Assembly (NCBI GenBank): GCA_964625175.1 | Contig: CAZVAO010000079.1 | Location: forward strand, 1 to 11,235 | Length of the DNA stretch: 11,235 nucleotides | DNA from: CAZVAO01 sp964625175 | GTDB taxonomy: Bacteria > Bacillota > UBA994 > PWPR01 | Reading direction: 5' to 3' | Part shown: positions 1-6,298 of the stretch, piece by piece | Layout of the letters: each line of letters starts with the position of its first letter | Position numbering within the stretch: the first letter of the stretch is position 1 | Notes under the pieces: generated by a model | What the model saw: only the letters and a program-made list of their open reading frames with translations | Databases searched by the model: none | Told to the model about the DNA's origin: nothing | Translations under genes and position numbers: made by a program

Positions 1-73
1 TGGTGGCATTATCAAAACAATCTACAAGTGGCTTTTCCATTACTGCTAGAACTGAATCCTGCTCCAAGCGCAT
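1..73 (-). CDS. Possible N-terminus of a divergent gene, cut by the window edge
   Basis: Reading leftward from an ATG at position 73, the frame stays open to the window edge and gives 24 residues, beginning MRLEQDSVLAVMEKP. An AAGAAGG stretch lies about 10 bases before the ATG, and an in-frame TAA precedes it. The residue composition (E, L, V, D) looks like a real protein, whereas the opposite strand gives a serine-rich frame typical of a shadow. If real, the gene is transcribed away from the M20 pair and could encode its regulator, but no family can be recognised from so few residues. Two plus-strand frames are also open from the edge, so the call is tentative. Confidence 0.33.
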   Translation of the reverse strand, partial: MRLEQDSVLAVMEKPLVDCFDNAT

Positions 74-117
74 TGTAGTAGAACCTTCTTGCAATTAAGT
101 AGAAAACTTGCGATTGA

Positions 118-134
118 CTATGATATAATCATAG
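118..134 (+). promoter_or_regulatory. Extended -10 promoter inside a perfect palindrome, upstream of M20 copy 1
   Basis: TGATATAAT at 121-129 is an extended -10 element (TG-N-TATAAT). No good -35 box lies 16-18 bases upstream, which fits an extended -10 promoter or one that needs an activator. The element sits inside an inverted repeat with 7-base arms, CTATGAT (118-124) and ATCATAG (128-134), separated by ATA. The same core recurs before the second copy. Predicted transcription start is about 136, giving a leader of roughly 48 bases before the ATG at 184. Confidence 0.65.
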
Positions 135-183
135 GGTAGTAATTTTAAACGTATAGATGCACAAACAAAGAAGGAGGAAGGAA

Positions 184-1821
184 ATGACAAACAGAGACGG
201 ATTCAATAAGAATCAACAAATTGCTGTGGATTTTCTGGAAAGCTGTGAGACCAAAAAAGTACTGGCGGAAATTAATGACGCCATCTGGTCTTATGCCGAA
301 CTCGGATTAGAAGAATACAATACTGCCAACCTTCTCATCAATTACTTGCAAAAGGAAGGCTTCGAAATTGAAGAAGGCGTAGCCGGCATGCCGACAGCCT
401 TCGTCGCTACATTTACCAATGGGCCCGGACCGGTAATTGGCGTGCTGGGTGAGCTGGATGCTCTCCCCATGCTGTCTCAGGAGCAAGGAGAGGTTAACCA
501 TGCTCCGGTCACCGAGATTAATGGAGCCATTGCCCCGGGTCATGCCTGTACCCACAATACCATGGGAACTGCTGCAGCTGGTACGGTTGTTGCGGTAAAG
601 AAAGCCATGGAAGCAGGCAAATTTACAGGAACGATCAAGATGTTCGGTAGCCCTGCTGAAGAGACCGTCATTAGTCGTCCCTTCATGGTTCATGCTGGTT
701 TATTTGATGATGTGGATGTTGTAATCGATAACCACGGCGGACCCGGCTTTACCACATCCTATGGTGTCAGCTCCAACTGCAACTGGTCTTTCTCCGTGAC
801 CTTCCACGGCAAAACTGCCCACTCCGCCGGATCTCCTTGGGTTGGACGTTCAGCTTTGGATGCCGTTCAGGTCATGAATGTGAGCACCGAGTACCTGCGA
901 GAGCATTTACACTTCACTTCTAGAATGCATTATGTGACCACCGAAGGCGGCGAAGGCCCTAATGTTGTGCCCGACAGAGCCACCACCTGGTACTATGTCC
1001 GTAATTCCGACAAACTAATCAAATCTGACTTCGAAAGAGTTCTCAACTGCGCTAAAGCCGCGGCCCTAGCCACTGGCACGCAGATGGAAGTCACCCCCTA
1101 TACGGCCATACATCAGTGCTACAGGAATGAAACTCTGGCAAATCTTATGCAGGAAAATATCAAGCTAGTCGGTATGCCTGAGTATACTGAAGAAGAGCAA
1201 ACCTTCGTCAAAGCGATGCAGAGAGCCAACGACGCCGAAGAAACCGGTCTTCCCGATAATTCAGACATTGATGACAAACCTACACCACCAGCAGCGGTAT
1301 TTGTTGGCGGCGGATCTTCCGATATCGGTGAAGTATCCTTAGTTGTACCACTGACATCCGTACGTTTCCCAACTTCCGCTCCGGGCGCCATCGGCCACCA
1401 TTGGACCACTACTGCTGTTACGGGTTCCACCATTGCCCACAAAGGTGTGGTAGCGGGTGCACAAGTCATGGCTGCAACAGCTATTGAACTGTTGACCAAC
1501 CCTGAGAAAGTCGCTGAAATCAAAGAAGAGTTCAAAAAAATGCAAGAAGAGCATTTCTACAACTACAAGAATGACGGGAAATCTCTTATACTCGATGAGA
1601 ATGGCAAAGCCCAATATGTCTCTTATCTACCTTACTTCTTTGGTAAAGCAGGAAAATACGAGTACGATCCTGAAAACGGCAAGTTCTTTGTACCTGAAGG
1701 TAAAGAAGTAGCCCCACCGGTTGGATTCCTTGCCGAACAAATGGCAAAGTACCGTCCGCAAATGGCTAAAAAATACCTGACGCCGGATTGGTATGATGGC
1801 CCGGAGATGAAAACCGAATAG
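184..1821 (+). CDS. M20 family metallo-amidohydrolase, AbgB-like (copy 1)
   Basis: Predicted cytoplasmic dinuclear-metal hydrolase of the M20 amidohydrolase group that includes AbgB (p-aminobenzoyl-glutamate utilisation) and related aminoacylases. The start is ATG 184, not the in-frame ATG at 157: AAGGAGG (171-177) is well placed for 184, and this start gives 545 residues, exactly the length of the downstream paralogue. Metal-site candidates are D92 in GELDALP, H120/C122/H124 in GHACTHN, E159/E160 in SPAEET, H184 in DNHGG and H405/H406 in GAIGHHW. The lid/dimerisation domain is roughly residues 195-310. AbgB-type proteins usually read GHGCGHN, so the alanine and threonine here are unusual. 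The protein is longer than E. coli AbgB (about 480 residues), partly through a C-terminal extension after about residue 440. Substrate is unknown; p-aminobenzoyl-glutamate should not be assumed. It is a separate transcription unit with its own promoter and terminator. Confidence 0.88.
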   Translation: MTNRDGFNKNQQIAVDFLESCETKKVLAEINDAIWSYAELGLEEYNTANLLINYLQKEGFEIEEGVAGMPTAFVATFTNGPGPVIGVLGELDALPMLSQEQGEVNHAPVTEINGAIAPGHACTHNTMGTAAAGTVVAVKKAMEAGKFTGTIKMFGSPAEETVISRPFMVHAGLFDDVDVVIDNHGGPGFTTSYGVSSNCNWSFSVTFHGKTAHSAGSPWVGRSALDAVQVMNVSTEYLREHLHFTSRMHYVTTEGGEGPNVVPDRATTWYYVRNSDKLIKSDFERVLNCAKAAALATGTQMEVTPYTAIHQCYRNETLANLMQENIKLVGMPEYTEEEQTFVKAMQRANDAEETGLPDNSDIDDKPTPPAAVFVGGGSSDIGEVSLVVPLTSVRFPTSAPGAIGHHWTTTAVTGSTIAHKGVVAGAQVMAATAIELLTNPEKVAEIKEEFKKMQEEHFYNYKNDGKSLILDENGKAQYVSYLPYFFGKAGKYEYDPENGKFFVPEGKEVAPPVGFLAEQMAKYRPQMAKKYLTPDWYDGPEMKTE

Positions 1822-1849
1822 GTTTTCTAATTGCACTATATTTAATCAT

Positions 1850-1884
1850 AAAAGGCTTTTTCCAAAATGGGAAAAGCCTTTTTT
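1850..1884 (+). terminator. Rho-independent terminator after M20 copy 1
   Basis: A hairpin with 14-base arms, AAAAGGCTTTTTCC (1850-1863) and GGGAAAAGCCTTTT (1869-1882), contains one U:G wobble and a five-base AAAAT loop, and runs into a T tract. It lies 29 bases after the stop codon and separates the two M20 genes into two transcription units. The A tract on the 5' side could let it work on the other strand too. Confidence 0.85.
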
Positions 1885-1921
1885 CGCGTTTCCGCCCATT
1901 CCCTGTCAGGCTCCAATTACC

Positions 1922-1976
1922 ATCGTTTAACTATTGTTTAACGATCGTTCCACAATTGTTCGACCATCATTCCGCA
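1922..1976 (+). repeat. Five phased 11-bp imperfect tandem repeats upstream of M20 copy 2
   Basis: The units are ATCGTTTAACT (1922), ATTGTTTAACG (1933), ATCGTTCCACA (1944), ATTGTTCGACC (1955) and ATCATTCCGCA (1966), consensus roughly ATYGTTYNRCN. They are contiguous, about one DNA helical turn each, and end 7 bases before the -10 box at 1984. Covering about -20 to -75 relative to the predicted start, they are well placed to be activator or repressor half-sites on one face of the helix, or a degenerate tandem duplication. No equivalent array precedes copy 1. Confidence 0.6.
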
Positions 1977-1977
1977 A

Positions 1978-1993
1978 CTATGATATAATCATA
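1978..1993 (+). promoter_or_regulatory. Extended -10 promoter inside a palindrome, upstream of M20 copy 2
   Basis: TGATATAAT at 1981-1989 is an extended -10 element identical to that of copy 1. It again lies in the inverted repeat TATGAT-ATA-ATCATA; the outermost base pair of copy 1 is lost here (A instead of G at 1994). No convincing -35 box is visible; the position is occupied by the 11-bp repeats. Predicted transcription start is about 1996. The leader sequence down to the ATG is clearly related to that of copy 1, so the duplication included the promoter. Confidence 0.65.
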
Positions 1994-2040
1994 AAGTAGT
2001 ATATTTATACTTACAGACGTATAAACAAAGGAGGAAGAAA

Positions 2041-3678
2041 ATGTCGGTCAAAGAAGGATTCAATATGAATCAACAAATTGCTGTAGATTTTTTGGCAAAC
2101 TGTGAAACCTCGAAGAAACTCGCAGAGATCAGTGATGCCATCTGGTCTTACGCAGAACTTGGCTTAGAAGAGTTCAACACAGCGAACCTACTCGTCAATT
2201 ATTTAGAAAAAGAAGGATTCGAAGTTGAAAAAGGCGTTGCTGGAATGCCTACAGCCTTTGTCGCCACTTTTACGAATGGACCTGGTCCAGTTATCGGAGT
2301 ACTTGGTGAGTTGGACGCCTTACCCATGCTGTCTCAAGAAGAAAGTAACCCCGACCACGCACCCATCACAGAAATCAACGGAGCTATTGCGCCAGGCCAC
2401 GCCTGCACCCATAACACCATGGGTACTGCTGCTGCTGGAACAGTCGTCGCAGTTAAGAAAGCAATGGAAGAAGGTCAGTTTACAGGAACCATCAAAATGT
2501 TTGGCAGCCCTGCTGAAGAAACTTTAATTAGCCGTCCTTATATGGTTTTGGCTGGATTATTTGATGATGTCGATGTGGTCATCGATAACCATGGCGGAGG
2601 TGGCTTCAGTACATCATATGGTGTCAGCAGCAACTGCAATTGGTCTTTCGCTGTAACCTTCTACGGTAAAACTGCCCACTCCGCTGGAGCCCCTTGGGTT
2701 GGTCGCTCAGCTCTAGATGCAGTCCAGATTATGAATGTGAGCACGGAGTACTTACGTGAGCATTTTCATTACACCTCTAGGATGCATTATGTCACAATAG
2801 AAGGCGGCGAAGGTCCCAATGTTGTGCCCGATAGGGCTACCACTTGGTACTATGTCCGTAACTCCGACAAGCTGGTCAAGTCCGATTTCCTGAGAGTGCT
2901 CAACTGTGCCAAGGCCGCGGCTCTGGCCACTGGCACTAAAATGGAAGTCACCCCTTACACGGCTGTCCATCAGTGCTACAGAAATGAAACTCTGGCGAAT
3001 TTGATCCAGGAAAATATTAAAGCGGTGGGAATGCCTGAGTGGTCTGAAGAAGAAAACGCTTTTGTCAAAGCGATGCAAAAAGTCAACGGCGCGGAAGAAA
3101 CTGGCCTGCCTGATAATTCCGAGATTTCCGACAAACCCACACCTCCAGCTGAGGTCTTTGTCGGAGGAGGCACATCTGACATCGGTGAAGTTTCCCTAGT
3201 TGTCCCGCTGGCAACCCTACGCTTCCCAACATCCGCTCCAGGAGCCATCGGCCACCACTGGACGACGACTGCTGTTACGGGTTCTACCATTGCCCACAAA
3301 GGGGTGGTAGCAGGTGCCCAGGTCATGGCAGCTACAGCCATAGAACTGCTGACCAATCCTGAAAAAGTTGCTGAAATCAAGGAAGATTTCAAAAAAATGC
3401 AGGAAAAGCACTTCTATAACTACAAAAATGATGGCAAAGCCCTGATTCTCGATGAGAATGGTGATGCCCAGTACGTATCCTATCTGCCTTACTTCTTCAG
3501 CCTAGCAGGTAAATACGAATATGACCCTGAGAACGGAAAATTCTTCGTTCCCGAAGGTAAAGAAGTGGCTCCACCAGTTGGATTCCTCGCCGAGAATATG
3601 GCCAAGTACCGTTCTCTAATGGCTAAGAACTATCTGACTCCAGATTGGTACGACGGACCAGAGATGATTATCGAATAA
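2041..3678 (+). CDS. M20 family metallo-amidohydrolase, AbgB-like (copy 2)
   Basis: Tandem paralogue of the preceding gene, also 545 residues and collinear without gaps. A hand alignment shows about 67 differences, roughly 88% identity. The start is supported by AGGAGG at 2030-2035, five bases before the ATG. All candidate metal ligands are kept: D92, H120/C122/H124, E159/E160, H184 and H405/H406. Differences near the presumed active site include H170 to L, P187 to G (HGGPGF becomes HGGGGF), H208 to Y and S217 to A; residues 101-105 are replaced completely. Both proteins look intact and functional, so this is a maintained duplication. Changes in substrate preference, expression or both could explain why both are kept. 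The gene has its own promoter and terminator. Confidence 0.88.
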   Translation: MSVKEGFNMNQQIAVDFLANCETSKKLAEISDAIWSYAELGLEEFNTANLLVNYLEKEGFEVEKGVAGMPTAFVATFTNGPGPVIGVLGELDALPMLSQEESNPDHAPITEINGAIAPGHACTHNTMGTAAAGTVVAVKKAMEEGQFTGTIKMFGSPAEETLISRPYMVLAGLFDDVDVVIDNHGGGGFSTSYGVSSNCNWSFAVTFYGKTAHSAGAPWVGRSALDAVQIMNVSTEYLREHFHYTSRMHYVTIEGGEGPNVVPDRATTWYYVRNSDKLVKSDFLRVLNCAKAAALATGTKMEVTPYTAVHQCYRNETLANLIQENIKAVGMPEWSEEENAFVKAMQKVNGAEETGLPDNSEISDKPTPPAEVFVGGGTSDIGEVSLVVPLATLRFPTSAPGAIGHHWTTTAVTGSTIAHKGVVAGAQVMAATAIELLTNPEKVAEIKEDFKKMQEKHFYNYKNDGKALILDENGDAQYVSYLPYFFSLAGKYEYDPENGKFFVPEGKEVAPPVGFLAENMAKYRSLMAKNYLTPDWYDGPEMIIE

Positions 3679-3741
3679 ATTTTCGGTAAAATCTCAAGGT
3701 TTTGCAAAAAATAGCAGATTGCTAATACAGTAAATAGAAAA

Positions 3742-3782
3742 AGGCTGTCTCATTAAGAAATTAATGTGACAGCCTCTTTTTT
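3742..3782 (+). terminator. Rho-independent terminator after M20 copy 2
   Basis: Arms AGGCTGTC (3742-3749) and CATTAA (3751-3756) pair with TTAATG (3761-3766) and GACAGCCT (3768-3775) around a GAAA loop, with one T-T mismatch. A run of six T follows at 3777-3782. This is a strong terminator 64 bases after the stop codon. Confidence 0.88.
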
Positions 3783-3936
3783 GTTTTGATCATACGCCCA
3801 TGCTCTATAGATAACTAGCTCCGACAATGCAGGGGCGTCGCCTGGAAATTCCAAAATATCATCTAAATTCCCAGCCTCAAACTGCAGGGTGCTGGTAATA
3901 ATTTCGTTGCGGTTATATCCACATTACTCATTAACA

Positions 3937-3957
3937 AATTAAGTGACCTGCGGTCGG
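3937..3957 (+). repeat. Direct repeat, copy A (core GTGACCTGCGGTCGG)
   Basis: This 21-base element has core GTGACCTGCGGTCGG (3943-3957), preceded by AATTAA. It recurs 183 bases downstream with one mismatch in 21. The core contains the small dyad GACC-TGC-GGTC. The two copies flank the palindromic array. Confidence 0.75.
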
Positions 3958-3963
3958 AAGAAA

Positions 3964-4080
3964 ATGAAGCGTCACTTCGTGACATGAAGCACCTATCGGC
4001 ATGAAGCATTGCTTCGCAATATGAAGCGCCACCTCGTGACATGTTAAGCATTGCCCTGCAACATAAAGCACCTATCTTTA
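3964..4080 (+). repeat. Array of short palindromes separated by ATGAAGC
   Basis: Six units of about 20 bases each start with ATGAAGC or a variant (3964, 3984, 4001, 4021, 4041, 4063) followed by a variable insert. The inserts at 3971 (GTCACTTCGTGAC) and 4008 (ATTGCTTCGCAAT) are perfect 5-bp stems with 3-base loops. Those at 4028 (GCCACCTCGTGAC) and 4050 (ATTGCCCTGCAAC) each carry one stem mismatch. The inserts at 3991 and 4070 begin ACCTATC and do not fold. There are no CRISPR features: the repeat is 7 bases and the inserts are themselves palindromes. It will be transcribed as a structured 3' end if the protease message reads through. Confidence 0.75.
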
Positions 4081-4119
4081 CTTTGTCGCTGTATTAACCA
4101 CATATTTCTCAATCTGAGG

Positions 4120-4140
4120 AATTAGGTGACCTGCGGTCGG
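4120..4140 (+). repeat. Direct repeat, copy B (core GTGACCTGCGGTCGG)
   Basis: Second copy of the 21-base element at 3937, differing only by G for A at 4125. It ends three bases before the stop codon of the minus-strand protease gene, so it also lies at the very end of that gene's transcript. Confidence 0.75.
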
Positions 4141-4143
4141 CTA

Positions 4144-5124
4144 TCAAGGTGCCAAGGACACAAGGTTATAGCTACATGGTGGGAGTTTATTATCAGCTCG
4201 GTGGTGGTGCGTTTTTGCCAAAACGTTGAGTAACACGCCTTCTCGTAATACCCTAAGGCTTTGGACTCTATTCTTATCATTGAGGAAAACATAATAGCTT
4301 AGATCTTTTTTACCGAGGATCTTATCATAATTTATAGATTGAATAATATCACCTTTTTCTAGTATGTGATAATTAGGCGAAGTATTATTAATGTTAGTAA
4401 TTCTTACACCAGGATACTCATATTCCGAGGGATGCAGATCTTGCACATCAATACCCAAAAAAGAGTGGTGATATATTTCACCTCTTAGTAGTTGGTTAAT
4501 TACCTTTTTAGCCGTGTAAAATGGAACTATGTATGCACGCTTAGAGTCATTACCCATTCCTTTTGAAACGATCATTCCTTTTACTAACCCATTCATATCT
4601 AATACCGCTCCCCCAGAACTACCTATATCTACATTAGCTCCCTCTAGCTGCACTAGCTTTAATATGCTGTTACCATAATTAATATCCCATACATCGATTT
4701 GCCCCACTCTCACATTCTCATGTATGCCTTTATGAGCGATTTGAACCGGTTGCCCAGCGGAATATGAATCATAGCTTAATTCGACAGTAGGGAACTTTGT
4801 AGAGCAGTTAAGTACAGCAATATCGGTTCTCTCGTCATAGGCTACCAAGGTAGTGTTGTGCCTGTTATTATTTCTATCAACTACAACTATTCTTTGAGAA
4901 TACCTAACAACGTGGTATGCGGTTATAATCGCATTATTTTCAAGAGCAAATCCTGAACCAGTGTATGTAGGTACTGTATCGTTGTAATTAGTGAATGCTT
5001 CTACTAACAAGAAACTATTCTTCTCTGAGTCTTTAGGATTACAAGAGCGAAGTATTGGAATGAATATAACTATTATACTTAGAATTATTAATCTGCTATA
5101 AAGGGATTTTGACCTGCTCAACAT
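4144..5124 (-). CDS. Membrane-anchored HtrA-like serine protease with PDZ domain
   Basis: S1C (HtrA/DegP-type) trypsin-like protease, 326 residues. Residues 11-27 form a hydrophobic signal-anchor ending in LRSC; the cysteine might be a lipid site, but R at -2 fits a lipobox poorly. The catalytic triad is visible: H71 in ITAYHVV, D101 in RTDIAVLN and S170 in GSSGGAVL (usual form GNSGG). A PDZ-like domain runs from about 222 (FLGIDVQDL) to about 305, with GVRITNI and LEKGDIIQSIN as core strands. A short tail with a THHHR run follows. The active site should be outside the cell, with a role in folding control or processing of exported proteins. The start lies 2 bases after the stop of the upstream propeller gene and no good Shine-Dalgarno is seen, which suggests translational coupling. 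Its partners suggest it acts on the same exported system. Confidence 0.85.
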   Translation of the reverse strand: MLSRSKSLYSRLIILSIIVIFIPILRSCNPKDSEKNSFLLVEAFTNYNDTVPTYTGSGFALENNAIITAYHVVRYSQRIVVVDRNNNRHNTTLVAYDERTDIAVLNCSTKFPTVELSYDSYSAGQPVQIAHKGIHENVRVGQIDVWDINYGNSILKLVQLEGANVDIGSSGGAVLDMNGLVKGMIVSKGMGNDSKRAYIVPFYTAKKVINQLLRGEIYHHSFLGIDVQDLHPSEYEYPGVRITNINNTSPNYHILEKGDIIQSINYDKILGKKDLSYYVFLNDKNRVQSLRVLREGVLLNVLAKTHHHRADNKLPPCSYNLVSLAP

Positions 5125-5126
5125 AA

Positions 5127-6194
5127 TTACTCAAATACAACTATGTTTGTAGGAAACTTACCTATGAGAATACTATTAACGAATACTCTGTCTGTTAGAT
5201 TATACTCGTGTACTAGACCAGACATGGTATCAACAATAAGTAGATTATCGTTATATACCATAATACTCGCAGGGAGAATCCCATCTAGGTTTATCTTCTC
5301 AATATTTAATGTGGAAGTATTAATCACTGAAATACCTTCTTCCTGACTCATCAAAGGATAAATATGACTAATAATCGCATACTCATCACACTTAATAATT
5401 TGATAAGCGATATTACTGAGCTCTATAGTTTTTTCGGTTGAGTAATCATTAAGATTAATTAGAAAAAGCGTATTTCCCCCAACAAGCCAAATGCGTTTAT
5501 CAATAATGCAAGATCCATGAAGAGGTATGTTAGGAAAATCTAGTGTTTTAATAAGCTCACCTGTTTCTACATCAATAACAAACAGCTTACTGATTCTATT
5601 ATCAAGATCCTCTGATACAATAAAAAGTCTTGCGCTTTCAGAATCGTATACACCTGACTCACACGTGTCTCCACCTAGCATAATAGTATCTACAATACTC
5701 AAGGTATCCTTGTCAATAATATAAGTTTTTAAATCGCGGAGGCCAGTGTCCAAGCATGTAACTGCTATTCTATCCCCCATAAACTGAATATCCTTTGCTG
5801 TTACACCTGCTTCAACCTCTTTAACAATACCAGTATCAAGATGTATCACTTTAATCTTATTACTTACTACTTTTAAGTTCTTCTCATACTCAATTGGAAT
5901 CCATAAGGTTTTATCGTTCGGGTTCAAAAATATCTTTCTAGCGAACATATTACCAAGATTACCTTGGGAATGTATATCCTCGGTTTCTAAATCAAAGTAA
6001 CTCAAACTATAATCTCTATTCTCAGGATTGATATGCCCAAAAAAGAGTTTTGCTGATCCACTCAAATCTGTTACTATTTCTATTTGATCAATACTGGTGG
6101 TATTCCCTTTCATCAGCATATAAAGAGTGACTATTACGATGATGCATATTGCCAGAGCAGCCAAAAGCCGAATTCTATTATTTCTCATTTGCAC
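5127..6194 (-). CDS. Membrane-anchored beta-propeller-like protein (YVTN/WD-type repeats)
   Basis: The protein has 355 residues with a short basic N-terminus (RNNRIR), one transmembrane helix at about 9-28 and a long extracytoplasmic domain. The domain consists of repeating four-strand patterns such as IKVIHLDTGIVKEV, LFVIDVETGELIKTLDF and LFLINLNDYSTEKTIEL, as in YVTN/quinoprotein-type propellers. No catalytic residues are evident, so a binding or scaffold role is likely. Two starts compete: GTG at 6194 (AAGG five to six bases upstream) and ATG at 6188 (GGAG five bases upstream); the second would shorten the protein by two residues. The HtrA-like gene follows after 2 bases, and the broken cysteine hydrolase gene precedes by 104 bases. 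The fold call is by pattern only; no specific family is recognised. Confidence 0.75.
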   Translation of the reverse strand: MQMRNNRIRLLAALAICIIVIVTLYMLMKGNTTSIDQIEIVTDLSGSAKLFFGHINPENRDYSLSYFDLETEDIHSQGNLGNMFARKIFLNPNDKTLWIPIEYEKNLKVVSNKIKVIHLDTGIVKEVEAGVTAKDIQFMGDRIAVTCLDTGLRDLKTYIIDKDTLSIVDTIMLGGDTCESGVYDSESARLFIVSEDLDNRISKLFVIDVETGELIKTLDFPNIPLHGSCIIDKRIWLVGGNTLFLINLNDYSTEKTIELSNIAYQIIKCDEYAIISHIYPLMSQEEGISVINTSTLNIEKINLDGILPASIMVYNDNLLIVDTMSGLVHEYNLTDRVFVNSILIGKFPTNIVVFE

Positions 6195-6214
6195 TCCAAT
6201 CCTTTATCAATTGA

Positions 6215-6244
6215 GAGGATTAAACATGCCTCCGTTTAATCCTC
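6215..6244 (-). promoter_or_regulatory. Perfect hairpin in the leader of the propeller gene
   Basis: Arms GAGGATTAAAC (6215-6225) and GTTTAATCCTC (6234-6244) are perfectly complementary over 11 bases around an 8-base loop. There is no T tract on either side, so it is not an intrinsic terminator. On the minus strand it lies between the cysteine hydrolase frame and the propeller gene and exposes GGAGG in its loop. It may stabilise or process the message, or act as a protein-binding dyad. Confidence 0.6.
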
Positions 6245-6298
6245 CCAGCAGTTTTCACATAAGCACTATAATACTAAAGTTTGTAAATACAGCCCATT

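Larger units (their letters stand above)
3783..4143. other. Gene-poor interval with repeats
   Basis: No intact gene is convincing in this 361-base stretch. It contains two copies of a direct repeat (3937-3957 and 4120-4140) and, between them, an array of short palindromes with ATGAAGC spacers (3964-4080). A 56-codon minus-strand frame without a start (3753-3923) could be a gene remnant. Since the flanking genes converge (M20 copy 2 rightward, protease leftward), no promoter is needed here and none is obvious. Confidence 0.6.

Noticed and set aside
114..129. TTGACT at 114-119 as the -35 box of M20 copy 1
   Set aside because: It is only four bases from the TATAAT box, so the spacing is impossible for a sigma-A promoter, and it is absent at copy 2.
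157..183. In-frame upstream ATG that would give M20 copy 1 nine extra residues
   Set aside because: AAGGAGG lies inside that extension at the right distance for ATG 184, and the 184 start makes both paralogues 545 residues.
3863..4051. 62-residue minus-strand open frame across the palindromic array
   Set aside because: Its sequence is produced by the repeat units (repeated MSR/SDAS and C-E-A-M/H-A-D patterns), with no ribosome site or family resemblance.
3964..4080. CRISPR array
   Set aside because: The constant part is only 7 bases, the variable inserts are themselves palindromes, the period is about 20 bases and no cas gene is present.
6207..6227. Six-residue leader peptide (ATG at 6227, minus strand) starting at the hairpin before the propeller gene
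   Set aside because: GGAGG is only one base from the ATG, too close for normal initiation, and the peptide has no amino-acid bias typical of attenuators.
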